A DNA stretch of 64,000 nucleotides, from NCBI RefSeq assembly GCF_900114535.1, contig NZ_FOTK01000003.1, positions 186,001-250,000 on the forward strand, given 5' to 3'. Below, piece by piece: positions 55,763 to 64,000 of the stretch. Both the position numbers and the translations under genes were made by a program. Numbering within the stretch: position 1 is the stretch's first letter; each line of letters starts with the position of its first letter. The stretch is from Methylobacterium pseudosasicola. GTDB taxonomy: Bacteria > Pseudomonadota > Alphaproteobacteria > Rhizobiales > Beijerinckiaceae. The notes under the pieces are model-generated. The model was not told where the DNA came from, searched no databases, and was given only the letters and a program-made list of their open reading frames with translations.

Positions 55763-55909
55763 TCAATCGACCCGACCGCCGTGCAGCAGGATTCGCGAGC
55801 CGTTTCGTTCGGCACTGGCGAGGCGCTGGCGAAAGACGCCCAGGCCGGCTTCGTAGATCCGGGGCGCCTCGTTCTCGGCCGCGGGATCGAGAAGCGAGCG
55901 GCCGGTCAT
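55763..55909 (-). CDS. Possible 48-aa protein coupled to the isomerase gene
   Basis: Starts at an ATG that overlaps the isomerase TGA (ATGA) and runs MTGRSLLDPAAENEAPRIYEAG to a TGA at 55763. The last 30 residues are a plausible amphipathic helix (FRQRLASAERNGSRILLH). No family is recognised; it may be a truncated remnant of a longer last gene of the operon. Overlap with the upstream stop is the main support. Confidence 0.35.
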   Translation of the reverse strand: MTGRSLLDPAAENEAPRIYEAGLGVFRQRLASAERNGSRILLHGGRVD

Positions 55910-56829
55910 GCCGCGCTCGGGACCGCCTGCGTACGGGCTCGGGCGGCGAGCGCCCTCGTGGCGGTGATGCATTCCTCGACCGCGTACCAGTAGCGCGGCC
56001 TGAGTTCGATGTTGAAGACGGTACCTGCGGGGAAGGTGCAGGCGTCGATCAGCGCGTCCCAGGGAATCGCGCCCCAGCCGACCGGGAGATGCATGTCGCC
56101 GTGGCCGAAGGCGAGCCGCTCGCTCTCGTGATACATCCAGATCGCGTCGGCGCGGCCGAAAGAATCGTGAACGTGGAGATGGTTCGCGAACGGGGCGAGC
56201 GCCGCGATGTCGGCGACGAAGTCGCCGCCCTGGAAGCCGTTCCGCAGGAAGGAATGGCTGACATCGAGCGTGGCGCGCACATACGGATGGTCGATGGCAG
56301 CCAGTTCCGCCGCCAGGCGCGCGGGCGATGCGGAATGGACCTTGCCCTCGTGGCCGCCGAACATCGTCTCGACGCAGATCAGCGGGCCGAGACCGCGGGC
56401 GACCTCGCCGGCGCGCGCCAGCCACTCCCGCTGGCGGGCATAAGCGCCCTCGAGGATGGCGGTCTCCGCGACGGGCGCGAGGCCGGAATGCAGGACGTAG
56501 TGGAGCGCGCCGATCTCGGCCGCGATCTCGAGGGAGGCTTCCAGCACCTCGAAATGCCGCCCCAGCCGGGCGGGATCGTCGAAGAAGTTGATCGCGAGCG
56601 GACCGTGCACCGTGAAGCGGACGCGGCGCCCGGCGCAGGCCTGCTTCAAGCGCTCCAGATGCGGGCGGCGGATGCGGCCGCCGACCACCAGATCCATCGC
56701 GAAGGTCGGCAGTTCGATCGTCTCGACGCCCAGCGCCTCGACGCGGTTGAGGATGGCGGACAGGTCCGAGAGATCGCCCGCGGGATAGGGCGCGGAAATG
56801 CCGGTGCCGAAGACGCCGTTGGGCAGCAT
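55906..56829 (-). CDS. Sugar phosphate isomerase/epimerase-like TIM-barrel protein
   Basis: 307 residues of the AP-endonuclease-2/xylose-isomerase-like TIM barrel family. VETIELPTFAM, RFTVHGPLAINFFD, YVLHSGLAPV with His, ICVETMFGG with the metal Glu, ATLDVSHSF with Asp/His, HLHVHDSFG and NIELRPRYW at the end supply the usual Glu/Asp/His metal ligands. It probably isomerises or epimerises a sugar-like cargo of the ABC transporter encoded just upstream (stop to start 18 bases). GGGAG precedes the ATG. Confidence 0.82.
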   Translation of the reverse strand: MLPNGVFGTGISAPYPAGDLSDLSAILNRVEALGVETIELPTFAMDLVVGGRIRRPHLERLKQACAGRRVRFTVHGPLAINFFDDPARLGRHFEVLEASLEIAAEIGALHYVLHSGLAPVAETAILEGAYARQREWLARAGEVARGLGPLICVETMFGGHEGKVHSASPARLAAELAAIDHPYVRATLDVSHSFLRNGFQGGDFVADIAALAPFANHLHVHDSFGRADAIWMYHESERLAFGHGDMHLPVGWGAIPWDALIDACTFPAGTVFNIELRPRYWYAVEECITATRALAARARTQAVPSAA

Positions 56830-56847
56830 GAGGTCACTCCCGTTTGA

Positions 56848-57714
56848 TCAGCGCAGGGTGGGGTCGAGCTTGTCGCGCAGCCAGTCGCCGACGAGGCTGA
56901 CCGCGAGGGTGGTCGTGACGATGCAGGCGGCCGGGGCGAGCATGATCCAGGGCGCGCGCGTCAGGTACTCGCGGCCGTAGCTGACCATGTTGCCCAGCGA
57001 GGTCATCGGCGGCTGCACGCCGAGACCCAGGAAGGAGAGGCCGCTTTCCAGCAGGATCACCTCGGGGAAGGTCAGCGTCATGGAGACGATCAGCGTCGAG
57101 GCGATGTTGGGCAGGATGTGGCGCAGGTAGACCCGCGAGGGCGAGGCCCCGATCTGGCGCACGGCCCCGGCATAGCCCTGCGCCCCGGCCGAGATGGCGA
57201 GCCCGCGGGCGATGCGGGCGTAGCGCTCCCAGCCGTAGAGCCCCATCAGCGCAATGAAGAGCGGCAGCGCGTTGCCCAGGAAGGCGAGCACGGCCAGGGC
57301 CAGGATCAGGAAGGGCATCGCCGCCTGGAAGTCCGCCAGCATCAGCACGAGCTGTTCGACGAGGCCGCGGGCATGCGCCGCCAGGAATCCCAACGCCGTG
57401 CCGAGCAGCGCCGAGATCAGCGTCGCCCCGAAGGCGACGAGGATCGAGATGCGGATCGAGACGATCAGACGCGAGAGCACGTCGCGGCCGAGCTCGTCCG
57501 TGCCGAGCCAGTGCGCCGGATGGAACGGAACCGCGAGGCGGTTGCGCAGATCGAAGGTCGTGAAGCGGTAGGGCGTGATCCAGTCGGCGGTCAGGGCGAG
57601 TGCGAGCATCAGCGCCAGCCACGCCAGCCCGATCCAGACGGGGGCGGGCATGCGGCGCCCGCGCCCGGGCGCGCTGGCCCCGCGGACGAGGCTGGAGGCG
57701 GTCGTTCCAGCCAT
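56848..57714 (-). CDS. Peptide/oligosaccharide-type ABC permease (DppC/OppC)
   Basis: 288 residues. N-terminal helix (IGLAWLALMLALALTADWI), then HWLGTDELGRDVLSRLIVSIRISI, the DppC hallmark, and the EAA loop GASPSRVYLRHILPNI before the last helices (LLESGLSFLGLGVQPP). Partner of the DppB-type permease encoded upstream; one base separates its start from that gene's stop. Such transporters carry peptides, but also opines and oligosaccharides. Confidence 0.92.
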   Translation of the reverse strand: MAGTTASSLVRGASAPGRGRRMPAPVWIGLAWLALMLALALTADWITPYRFTTFDLRNRLAVPFHPAHWLGTDELGRDVLSRLIVSIRISILVAFGATLISALLGTALGFLAAHARGLVEQLVLMLADFQAAMPFLILALAVLAFLGNALPLFIALMGLYGWERYARIARGLAISAGAQGYAGAVRQIGASPSRVYLRHILPNIASTLIVSMTLTFPEVILLESGLSFLGLGVQPPMTSLGNMVSYGREYLTRAPWIMLAPAACIVTTTLAVSLVGDWLRDKLDPTLR

Positions 57715-57715
57715 C

Positions 57716-58651
57716 TCAGGGCCGTCCCGCCGCGCCGCCGCCCCGCAGGCGCGGGTCCATGACGCTGTAGAGCAGGTCGACCACAAGATTCGACGACACC
57801 ATGGTGATCGCCACGAGCAGCAGGATGCACTGCACGACGGCGAGGTCGCGGTTGGCGACGGCGACGACGAGCAGCCGCCCGACCCCCGGCCAGGAGAACA
57901 CGCTCTCCACCACCACCGCCCCCGCGATCAGGCTGCCGACCATGAAGCCCACGATGGTGACGGTCGGGATCGCGGCATTGGGCAGGGCGTGGCCGCGTAC
58001 CACCGCCGCCCAGGGCACGCCCTTGGCGCTGGCGGTGCGGATATAGGGCTGGCCCAGCACCTCCAGCATGGCTGAGCGGGTGAAGCGGGCGAGGATCGCC
58101 GCCCCGCCGATGCCGAGGGTCAGCACGGGCAGGACCGCGTGACGCCAGCTCTCCTGCCCGCCCGAGGGCAGCCAGCCGAGCTGTACCGAGAAGATCAGCA
58201 CCAGGACGAGGCCGAGGACGAAGCTCGGCACGGTGAAACCCGCCACCGCCGCGATCATGACGAGGCGATCGATCGGGCTGTCGCGGTGCAGCGCCGCCTG
58301 GATGCCGGCCGGGATGCCGATGCCGAGCTTCAGCGCCAGCGCCGGCAGGGTCAGCGCCAGCGTCGCGGGAATACGCTCGACGACGAGGTCGAGGGCCGGC
58401 CTGCCGCTGCGCATCGAGAGGCCGAGTTCGCCCTGACCGATGGCGGCGAAGTAGTGCAGGTATTGCAGCCAGATCGGATCATCGAGGCCCCAGGCCTTGC
58501 GGAAGGCGGCGATCGCTTCCGGCGGGGCGTCGACGCTCATGATGATCAGCGCCGGGTCGCCCGAGAGTCGCAGCACAACGAACGCGAAGGTGACCACGAG
58601 CGCGATGGTGAGCAGCGCGCGGCCGAGCCGGATGAGAAGGAAGCGCAGCAT
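57716..58651 (-). CDS. Peptide/oligosaccharide-type ABC permease (DppB/OppB)
   Basis: 311 residues. RFLLIRLGRALLTIALVVTFAFVVLRLSGDPA is the typical DppB N-terminal helix; WGLDDPIWLQYLHYF, LPVLTLGIGGAAILARFTRSAMLEVLGQPYIRTASAKG carries the EAA loop, and the end DLLYSVMDPRLR is family-specific. The ATG overlaps the ATPase gene stop upstream (ATGA). Confidence 0.92.
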   Translation of the reverse strand: MLRFLLIRLGRALLTIALVVTFAFVVLRLSGDPALIIMSVDAPPEAIAAFRKAWGLDDPIWLQYLHYFAAIGQGELGLSMRSGRPALDLVVERIPATLALTLPALALKLGIGIPAGIQAALHRDSPIDRLVMIAAVAGFTVPSFVLGLVLVLIFSVQLGWLPSGGQESWRHAVLPVLTLGIGGAAILARFTRSAMLEVLGQPYIRTASAKGVPWAAVVRGHALPNAAIPTVTIVGFMVGSLIAGAVVVESVFSWPGVGRLLVVAVANRDLAVVQCILLLVAITMVSSNLVVDLLYSVMDPRLRGGGAAGRP

Positions 58652-59643
58652 CAGCTCGCGGCCCTGAGGAACGGCGCCCGGGTCTGCGCGACGTGGCAGG
58701 CGGCGAGCCGCCCATCGCGCAACGGCAGCAGCGCCGGCCGCTCGACCCGGCACCGGGCCTGCACGGCGTGGCAGCGGGGATGGAAGGCGCAGCCGGGCGG
58801 CCGCGCGGCGGGATTGGGCGGATCGCCCTGCAGCACGATGCGCGGCCGCGCGCCCCGGCCCGGCACCGGGGCGGCCGAGACCAGCGACTCGGTATAGGGA
58901 TGGGCCGGATCCTGCAGGAGCAGATCCGCCTCGCCTTCCTCGACGATGCGGCCGAGATACATCACCGCGACGCGGTGGCTGACCTGGCGCACGACCCTGA
59001 GGTCGTGGCTGATGAACAGCAGGCCCAGACCCAGCTCCTCCTGGAGACCGACCAGCAGGTTGACCACCTGCGCCTGGATCGAGACATCGAGAGCCGAGAC
59101 CGGCTCGTCGCAGACCAAGAGGCTTGGACCGGCCGCCAGAGCCCGGGCGATCACGGCGCGCTGGCGCTGGCCGCCGGAGAGTTCGTGCGGGTAGCGGCGC
59201 CCCTGATCGAGCCGCAGCCCCACCGAGCGCAGCAGGGCGAGCGCCTTCTCGCCGCGCGCCTTCGGTTCGCCGATCCCGTGCACGTCGAGGGGCTCGCGCA
59301 CCTGCTCTAGGATCGGCAGGCGCCGATCGAGCGCGCCGAGGGGATCCTGGTAGATCATCTGCATGCGTGCCCGCAGGCGCCGCCAGTCCGGCGTGGTCGC
59401 CCGGGGCAGCGGCACGCCCTCGAACAGCACGGTTCCGGAATCGGGCGGCTCCAGCCCGAGGGCGAGCCGGCCGGTGGTCGACTTGCCGGAGCCGGATTCG
59501 CCCACGAGCCCGAGGGTGCGGCCCCGCGCCACCGTCAGCGAGACGCCGTCGACGGCGTGGACCTCGGTTCGGCGCCCGACGAGGCCCCGGCGCGTGACGT
59601 AGCGGCGCCCAACATCGCGCAGTGCGAGCAGGGCCTCGCTCAT
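58651..59643 (-). CDS. Peptide-type ABC ATPase (DppF/OppF)
   Basis: 330 residues. Walker A GESGSGKSTTGRL, signature LSGGQRQRAVIARAL, Walker B LLVCDEPVSALDVSIQAQ and the switch His in FISHDLRVVRQVS. The C-terminal oligopeptide-transporter extension PPGCAFHPRCHAVQARC carries the conserved cysteines that hold a 4Fe-4S cluster in related DppF/DppD proteins. Works as heterodimer with the next ATPase; overlaps it by four bases. Confidence 0.93.
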   Translation of the reverse strand: MSEALLALRDVGRRYVTRRGLVGRRTEVHAVDGVSLTVARGRTLGLVGESGSGKSTTGRLALGLEPPDSGTVLFEGVPLPRATTPDWRRLRARMQMIYQDPLGALDRRLPILEQVREPLDVHGIGEPKARGEKALALLRSVGLRLDQGRRYPHELSGGQRQRAVIARALAAGPSLLVCDEPVSALDVSIQAQVVNLLVGLQEELGLGLLFISHDLRVVRQVSHRVAVMYLGRIVEEGEADLLLQDPAHPYTESLVSAAPVPGRGARPRIVLQGDPPNPAARPPGCAFHPRCHAVQARCRVERPALLPLRDGRLAACHVAQTRAPFLRAAS

Positions 59644-60638
59644 GCGCGGGCGCGCTCCGGGAAAGCCGGCCGCTCCTCCGGGCGGACCGCGATGCAGGCC
59701 GCCCGACGCTGCGGTCGCGCCTCCACGAGGTGCGGCACCGTCCGATCGCAGGCCGCGACGGCGCCGGGGCAGCGCGGCGCGAAGGCGCAGCCCGGCGGCA
59801 TGTCCCAGGGATCGGGAACGGTGCCTTCAATCGGGGACAGGCGCCGCCGGACACCCTCGAGGGGCGGCAGCGCCGCCAGGAGCCCCTGTGCGTAGGGATG
59901 CAGCGGCTGCGCGAACAGGAGGTCGGCCGGCGCGGTCTCGATGATGCGCCCGGCATACATCACGCAGACGCGCTCGCAGGTCTGCGCGATCACCCCGAGG
60001 TCGTGGCTGATCAGCACCAGCGCCATGCCGGTCTCGCGCCGGATGCGGGTGAGCAGGTCCAGGATCTGGGCCTGGATGGTGGCGTCGAGCGCGGTGGTGG
60101 GCTCGTCGGCGACGAGCAGATCCGGGTCGCCGGCAAGGCCCATCGCGATCATCACGCGCTGGTTCTGGCCGCCGGAGAGCTCGTGCGGATAGGCATCGAG
60201 GCGCCGCGCCGCGTCCGGGATGCCCACGAGGTCGAAGAGGCGCTTCGCCTCGGCCCGGATCGCCGCCCCGGACAGGCCGCGATGCAGCGCCAGCGCCTCG
60301 CCGACCTGGCGGCCCAGCCGGAGGACGGGATTGAGCGCGCTCGCCGGATCCTGGAAGATCATGGCGATGCGTCCGCCCCGCACCCGGTCCAGCACCGCCG
60401 GCGGCGCGCCGACGAGTTCCTGCCCCTCCAACTGCACGCTGCCGCCGACCTTCGCCCGCCCGGGGAGCAGGCCCAGCGCGGCAAGCCACGTGACCGACTT
60501 GCCGCAACCGGACTCGCCGACGAGACCGAGGGCTTCGCCCCGCGCGACGCTCAGGTCGATGCCGTGGAGCGCGCGGACTCCGTCGAAGGTGACGGTCAGG
60601 CCGCGGATCGTGATCAGGTCGTCGGATTGCGGAGCCAT
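59640..60638 (-). CDS. Peptide-type ABC ATPase (DppD/OppD)
   Basis: 332 residues. Walker [33 protein letters not shown], signature [15 protein letters not shown], Walker [20 protein letters not shown], switch His in [11 protein letters not shown], and the C-terminal [20 protein letters not shown] cysteine motif. First ATPase of the operon. The ATG at 60638 lies five bases after the truncated binding-protein gene. Confidence 0.93.
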   Translation of the reverse strand: MAPQSDDLITIRGLTVTFDGVRALHGIDLSVARGEALGLVGESGCGKSVTWLAALGLLPGRAKVGGSVQLEGQELVGAPPAVLDRVRGGRIAMIFQDPASALNPVLRLGRQVGEALALHRGLSGAAIRAEAKRLFDLVGIPDAARRLDAYPHELSGGQNQRVMIAMGLAGDPDLLVADEPTTALDATIQAQILDLLTRIRRETGMALVLISHDLGVIAQTCERVCVMYAGRIIETAPADLLFAQPLHPYAQGLLAALPPLEGVRRRLSPIEGTVPDPWDMPPGCAFAPRCPGAVAACDRTVPHLVEARPQRRAACIAVRPEERPAFPERARA

Positions 60639-60643
60639 CGCGC

Positions 60644-60919
60644 CTAGACCATGTTGCCGGCGCGGAGATCCATGACCTCGACCGGATACGCCTGCCACGG
60701 GACGGCCTTGGCCTTGCCGTAGAACATGGTGAGGTCGTGCAGGGCCGTGCCCGGCGGATCGATCACATCGTCGATCTCCAGCATCTGCCGGAAGACGCGC
60801 CGGCGCTCCTCCGGGTCGAGCGAACCCTGCAGCACGGGGCAGAGCGCGTTGAACGCGTCGTTCTTCCAGGTCTTCGCCACGGTCTGGACGTTGCCACAGC
60901 GGGTGATCGCACGAGCCAT
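60644..60919 (-). pseudogene. Truncated second solute-binding protein, C-terminal fragment
   Basis: 91 residues, from an ATG at 60919. WKNDAFNALCPVLQGSLDPEERRRVFRQMLEIDDVIDPP, then FYGKAKAVPWQAYPVEVMDLR, aligns with the C-terminal 90 residues of the intact family-5 binding protein encoded just upstream (there W..PEFNTLS, RKQVFRRMLEIAE, TAKPRALAWKA, AMDFRAENW). It lacks the signal peptide and four fifths of the binding fold, so it cannot work alone. It looks like what is left of a diverged tandem paralogue. Confidence 0.65.
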
Positions 60920-61014
60920 GATCGGTCGTCCTGTCCTCACACCGATGTCAGGCTCATCGCGCCGATCGGCGAACCTGGAAGGCGTCGCGCTCGGCGCGCT
61001 CGCGCGCACCGACC

Positions 61015-62658
61015 TCAACTTCGTCCACCCCAGTTCTCGGCGCGGAAATCCATCGCGAAGGCGGGCGAAGCCTTCCAGGCGAGCGCCCTGGGCTTGGCCG
61101 TGAAGGTCGAATTCTGGTGGAGCACGGTGTAGGCGGGGTCCTCGCGCTCCGCGATCTCGAGCATCCGGCGGAAGACCTGCTTGCGGCGGGCACGGTCCAT
61201 CGAGGTCTCGAGTTCGACCGACAGCGTGTTGAATTCCGGGTGGCTCCACTCGCCGACCTGCTGTTGCTGGCCGTTGGGGCCGTGCTGGTTCACGAGCGAG
61301 GAGACGGGATCGCTGAACAGCGCGGAGTTGGACCAGTCCCGCACGGCGCGGGTCGGCGTGCGCTCGAAGACCTGCTGCCAGTTCTCCTTGACCTGGATCT
61401 CGACGTTGAGCCCGGCCTCCTTCCACATCTCGACCAGGACTTGTGCGGTCGACACCTGATTGGTGTAGTAGTTGTTGAGAAGCCGATAGGGGATCGGATC
61501 GCCCCGGTAGCCCGCCTGCTTGACGAGATCCCGCGCCAGGCCGGGATCGTAAGCCGGCACAGACCAGTCCTCGATGAACATGTCGCCGTAAAAGGGCCAT
61601 TGCAGGCCCTTCGGGATGGCGGTGCGACCGGCCCAGAGCGACTCGACGATCGCCTGCCGATCGATCGCATGCGTCATCGCCCGGCGGACCAGCGGGTCGG
61701 CGAGTTGGGCGTGATTCCGATCGAACACCGTCAGCCGATGATTCGGGATCGGACCGCCATGAACCTCGAAGGCCGGGTTCGTCTCGATCTGCGCGATCTG
61801 GTCCGGGGGGATGTCGCAGGCGAAAAGGTACTCGCCGGAGAGCAGCCCCGCGATGCGCGCGGCGGTCTCGGGCACCTCGACGAAGCGGATCGATTTCAGC
61901 GGCGGGCGCCCGCCCCAGTAGGCGTCATGCGCCTCGAGCAGCAGCGAGACATCGGGACGGTATTCGGCGACGCGATAGGGCCCCGTGGTGACCGGCTTGT
62001 TCGCCCAGTCGGCATAGGTCCTTGCCTCCTCAAAAGCGCGCCGGTTCATAATCTCGCTGCCGTAGCGCGAGAGTCGGCCTTCGAGCGTCACGTCCGGCGT
62101 GGCGTTCACGAAGCGGACGGTGTCCCTGTCGACGATCTCGACGCCGAGCAAGGCCGGCCAGTTGCGCCGGGCCACTGCCGGAACCTCAAGGGGAAGCTCC
62201 TTCGAGCCCCGGCCGCCGCCGATCGAGAAATCGGCCGCGATGGTCTTGCCCGCGCTCGGCTGGGTGTCGCCGAACATCCGCTCCCGGCCGAACGTGAAGG
62301 CGACGTCTTCCACTGTCAGCGCGTCGCCGTTGTGGAACCGGACGCCCCGCCGCAGCGTGAGTTCGACGACGCGCTCATCGATCCGCCGCCATCCGGTGGC
62401 GAGGCCGGGTACAGATTCGAGCTGGCCGCGCCAGTTCCGACCGATCAGGCCTTCCCAGAGGGACGAGAAGAAGACGCGCTCGCCGACATTGGACTGTTCG
62501 CGCAGCACATCCAGCGTGTTGGTGTTGGACACCTTCTGCACGGCCACCGTGATCGACGGTCGCGCGTCGGCCTGAGCGAGCGCGGCGTGCCGGATGACGA
62601 ACGGGGCGGCGACGCCCGCCGCGAGCGCCTGTCGGCGCGTGATCGAGGACTCCGCCAC
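61015..62658 (-). CDS. ABC transporter solute-binding protein, family 5 (peptide/opine/nickel type)
   Basis: 547 residues. Tat-type signal (SITRRQALAAGVAAPFVIRHAALAQ), then VGERVFFSSLWEGLIG, LTLRRGVRFHNGDALTVEDVAFTFGRERMFGD, YRVAEYRPD, RFVEVPETAARIAGLLSGEYLFACDIPPDQ and RAMTHAIDRQAIVESLW, all typical of the DppA/OppA/AccA cluster C binding proteins. It delivers the ligand to the permeases and ATPases encoded downstream. Members of this class bind peptides, opines such as agrocinopine, or oligosaccharides; no ligand-specific motif can be read. First gene of a leftward operon ending with the isomerase. Confidence 0.9.
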   Translation of the reverse strand: MAESSITRRQALAAGVAAPFVIRHAALAQADARPSITVAVQKVSNTNTLDVLREQSNVGERVFFSSLWEGLIGRNWRGQLESVPGLATGWRRIDERVVELTLRRGVRFHNGDALTVEDVAFTFGRERMFGDTQPSAGKTIAADFSIGGGRGSKELPLEVPAVARRNWPALLGVEIVDRDTVRFVNATPDVTLEGRLSRYGSEIMNRRAFEEARTYADWANKPVTTGPYRVAEYRPDVSLLLEAHDAYWGGRPPLKSIRFVEVPETAARIAGLLSGEYLFACDIPPDQIAQIETNPAFEVHGGPIPNHRLTVFDRNHAQLADPLVRRAMTHAIDRQAIVESLWAGRTAIPKGLQWPFYGDMFIEDWSVPAYDPGLARDLVKQAGYRGDPIPYRLLNNYYTNQVSTAQVLVEMWKEAGLNVEIQVKENWQQVFERTPTRAVRDWSNSALFSDPVSSLVNQHGPNGQQQQVGEWSHPEFNTLSVELETSMDRARRKQVFRRMLEIAEREDPAYTVLHQNSTFTAKPRALAWKASPAFAMDFRAENWGGRS

Positions 62659-62910
62659 CTGCCCCTCCGTCGCCGCTGACGGCAGCGTCCGTTACGGCGT
62701 GGCGATGAAGCTTGCATGACTGTTGTTGCGGGTTGGCGTGGCGCCCCTAATCGAGGCTCGCCGTTCGACGGGACGGCGCCCGCGTTGCGCTCACGGAATG
62801 AATTGGATGCTTCTTGCGGGATCCTGATGTCGCCTTGCGGCCAAGTTCTCACATCCTTACCGGGCACCCCTCCACATTCGCGTTCCGGGAGCGGCGCGGA
62901 TCGGCGGGCG

Positions 62911-63852
62911 TCAGTTCAGCGTGCGGTCAGCGACGACCATGACCTTGCGCCAGACGCCGAGGAGGCTGACCTGCGGAACGCGGCCGTCCGCAGCGACCGA
63001 GACCGTCGCGGTGCGACCGGAGACTAGCCGGGCCTGGTCGGGAACGCCGTCGAGCTTGATCCGCACGGGGATGCGCTGCGCCAGCCGCACCCAGGCGAAG
63101 GTCGGGTTGACGTTGGCGAGCAGGTTCGCGCCAGCGGTGCGCTCCCGATCCTCGATGCCGCCCGCGACGCTCTCGACATGGCCGGTGATGACTCCGTCCT
63201 CGCCCATCAGGCGGATGCTGGCCCGGTCGCCGACATGGATGCGCGGCAGCTTGGTCTCCTCGAAATAGCCCTCGACCCGGAGCGTGTCGCCGTCGACCAG
63301 CGCCATCACGCCCTTGCCGGTGTTGACGTAATTGCCCGGCCGCAGCTCCATGTTGGTGATGCGGCCGTTGACCGAGGCCTTCACCGCGGAGCGGTCGAGA
63401 TTGAGCTTGGCGACGTCCCGGTCGGCCAGGGCCTGGTCGTAGGCGGCCTTCGCCGACAGGTCCGTCGCCCGGGCGAGCTCGACCTTCTGCTGCGAGACGG
63501 CGGCATCGCTGAGCCGCGCATAGCGGAGATAGTCGGCGGCGGCCTGCTCGGCACTGGCCTTCTTGCCGTCGACCACGGCCTCGGCCTGGCGCAGGGCCAG
63601 GGTGAAGCGCTCGGGGTCGATCCGGAACAGCACGTCGCCGCGCTTCACCACCTGGTTGTCCTCGACCAGGACCTCGGTGACCAGGCCCGAGACGTCGGGC
63701 GCCACGGCGACCACGTCGGCGCGCACGCGCCCGTCACGGGTCCAGGGGGCCTCCATGTAGTAGTCCCACAGGGCGAGCCCGACGACGATCGCGGCCGCCA
63801 CCATGGCGAGGGTGACGATCAGGCGGAATGAGAGGGTTAGCAGCCGGGTCAT
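62911..63852 (-). CDS. HlyD/AaeA-type efflux periplasmic adaptor subunit
   Basis: 313 residues. One N-terminal membrane helix (LIVTLAMVAAAIVVGLALWDYYM), then EAPWTRDGRVRADVVAVAPDVSGLVTEVLVEDNQVV, the biotinyl-lipoyl-like half motif found at the start of AaeA/EmrA/YibH adaptors, a short coiled hairpin and the second half VNGRITNMELRPGNYVNTGKGVMALVDGD. Together with a DUF1656 protein and an FUSC-type pump it exports aromatic acids in E. coli (AaeAB). The DUF1656 gene starts upstream beyond the edge. Confidence 0.88.
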   Translation of the reverse strand: MTRLLTLSFRLIVTLAMVAAAIVVGLALWDYYMEAPWTRDGRVRADVVAVAPDVSGLVTEVLVEDNQVVKRGDVLFRIDPERFTLALRQAEAVVDGKKASAEQAAADYLRYARLSDAAVSQQKVELARATDLSAKAAYDQALADRDVAKLNLDRSAVKASVNGRITNMELRPGNYVNTGKGVMALVDGDTLRVEGYFEETKLPRIHVGDRASIRLMGEDGVITGHVESVAGGIEDRERTAGANLLANVNPTFAWVRLAQRIPVRIKLDGVPDQARLVSGRTATVSVAADGRVPQVSLLGVWRKVMVVADRTLN

Positions 63853-63913
63853 GGGAGAAGCCGAACGGTCGGGGACAGGAGCACGGTGAGGGAGGGGGGC
63901 GGTCGCCGCGCGG

Positions 63914-64000
63914 TCACGACATCAGCGGCAGCGCCACCGAGACGACGCACCCGAGCAGCACGACGTAGAGTGCGAGGTCGAAGAGCGGGCGGTGCCAGAC
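63914..64000 (-). CDS. DUF1656 membrane protein, 3' end only
   Basis: The last 28 codons are visible: VWHRPLFDLALYVVLLG and a hydrophobic end. The WHRPLFDLALYV block is characteristic of the small DUF1656 membrane proteins found next to FUSC-type efflux pumps and HlyD adaptors. It is on the same strand and 61 bases upstream of the adaptor gene. Confidence 0.75.
   Translation of the reverse strand, partial: VWHRPLFDLALYVVLLGCVVSVALPLMS

Noticed and set aside
61117..62679. A forward-strand open frame of 520 codons opposite the binding-protein gene
   Set aside because: Antisense to a clear family-5 solute-binding protein; no domain.
62659..62910. A LacI operator before the ABC operon
   Set aside because: I looked for TAGAACGTTCTA or a close variant upstream of the binding-protein gene and found none, so common control is not claimed.

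Overview
The window is a high-GC stretch of a single bacterial chromosome, most likely a Methylobacterium-like alphaproteobacterium (order Hyphomicrobiales). This rests on the strong GC bias, a MucR/Ros regulator, a Usg-family gene, a PaoABC-type periplasmic aldehyde oxidase and the alphaproteobacterial style of the pca and gud clusters. No rRNA, tRNA or CRISPR array was seen. The genus is an inference.

Layout. 1-8070: a YgjV-like tail, a DUF4336 protein, many small hypothetical genes, a MucR regulator that has lost its zinc cysteines, an MFS transporter and a coiled-coil zinc-ribbon membrane protein. 8081-13721: a hybrid histidine kinase, SelO and an MliC-like lipoprotein/lysozyme-inhibitor homologue. 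14119-16387: a two-gene hydroxyproline unit (D-amino-acid-oxidase-like dehydrogenase plus 4-hydroxyproline epimerase). 16581-19195: groESL (a copy without the GGM tail) and usg. 19333-21977: a sulfonate/taurine-type ABC transporter. 22499-25549: serA, then a catalase-family peroxidase overlapping a cytochrome b561. 25581-26030: a 450-bp element with terminal inverted repeats and TA flanks, carrying one low-GC membrane gene. 26995-34594: the 4-hydroxybenzoate/protocatechuate pathway (pobR-like regulator, pobA, transporter, pcaH, pcaG, pcaB, and a pcaD-pcaC fusion). 34757-36486: a TetR regulator, a small secreted protein and a DJ-1/PfpI protein, linked by two copies of a palindromic operator candidate. 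36631-42726: an amidase, a tautomerase and paoABC. 43163-48008: a LysR regulator divergent from kdgD, gudP and gudD (glucarate catabolism).

48623-62658 is the most unusual part. A TonB-dependent receptor, a Tat-exported 2H-phosphoesterase-like protein (DUF1868) and a LacI repressor read rightward; exbB-exbD-tonB read leftward towards them. The same palindrome (TAGAACGTTCTA) sits in the receptor promoter, in the receptor signal-peptide codons and upstream of exbB. It looks like a self-contained, LacI-controlled outer-membrane import system with its own energiser and a periplasmic phosphoesterase; the substrate is unknown. Immediately beyond it, reading leftward, lies a dipeptide/oligopeptide-type ABC operon with a sugar-phosphate isomerase/epimerase-like gene, which could form the inner-membrane and catabolic arm. 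The window ends in an AaeA/HlyD-type efflux subunit and the end of a DUF1656 gene.
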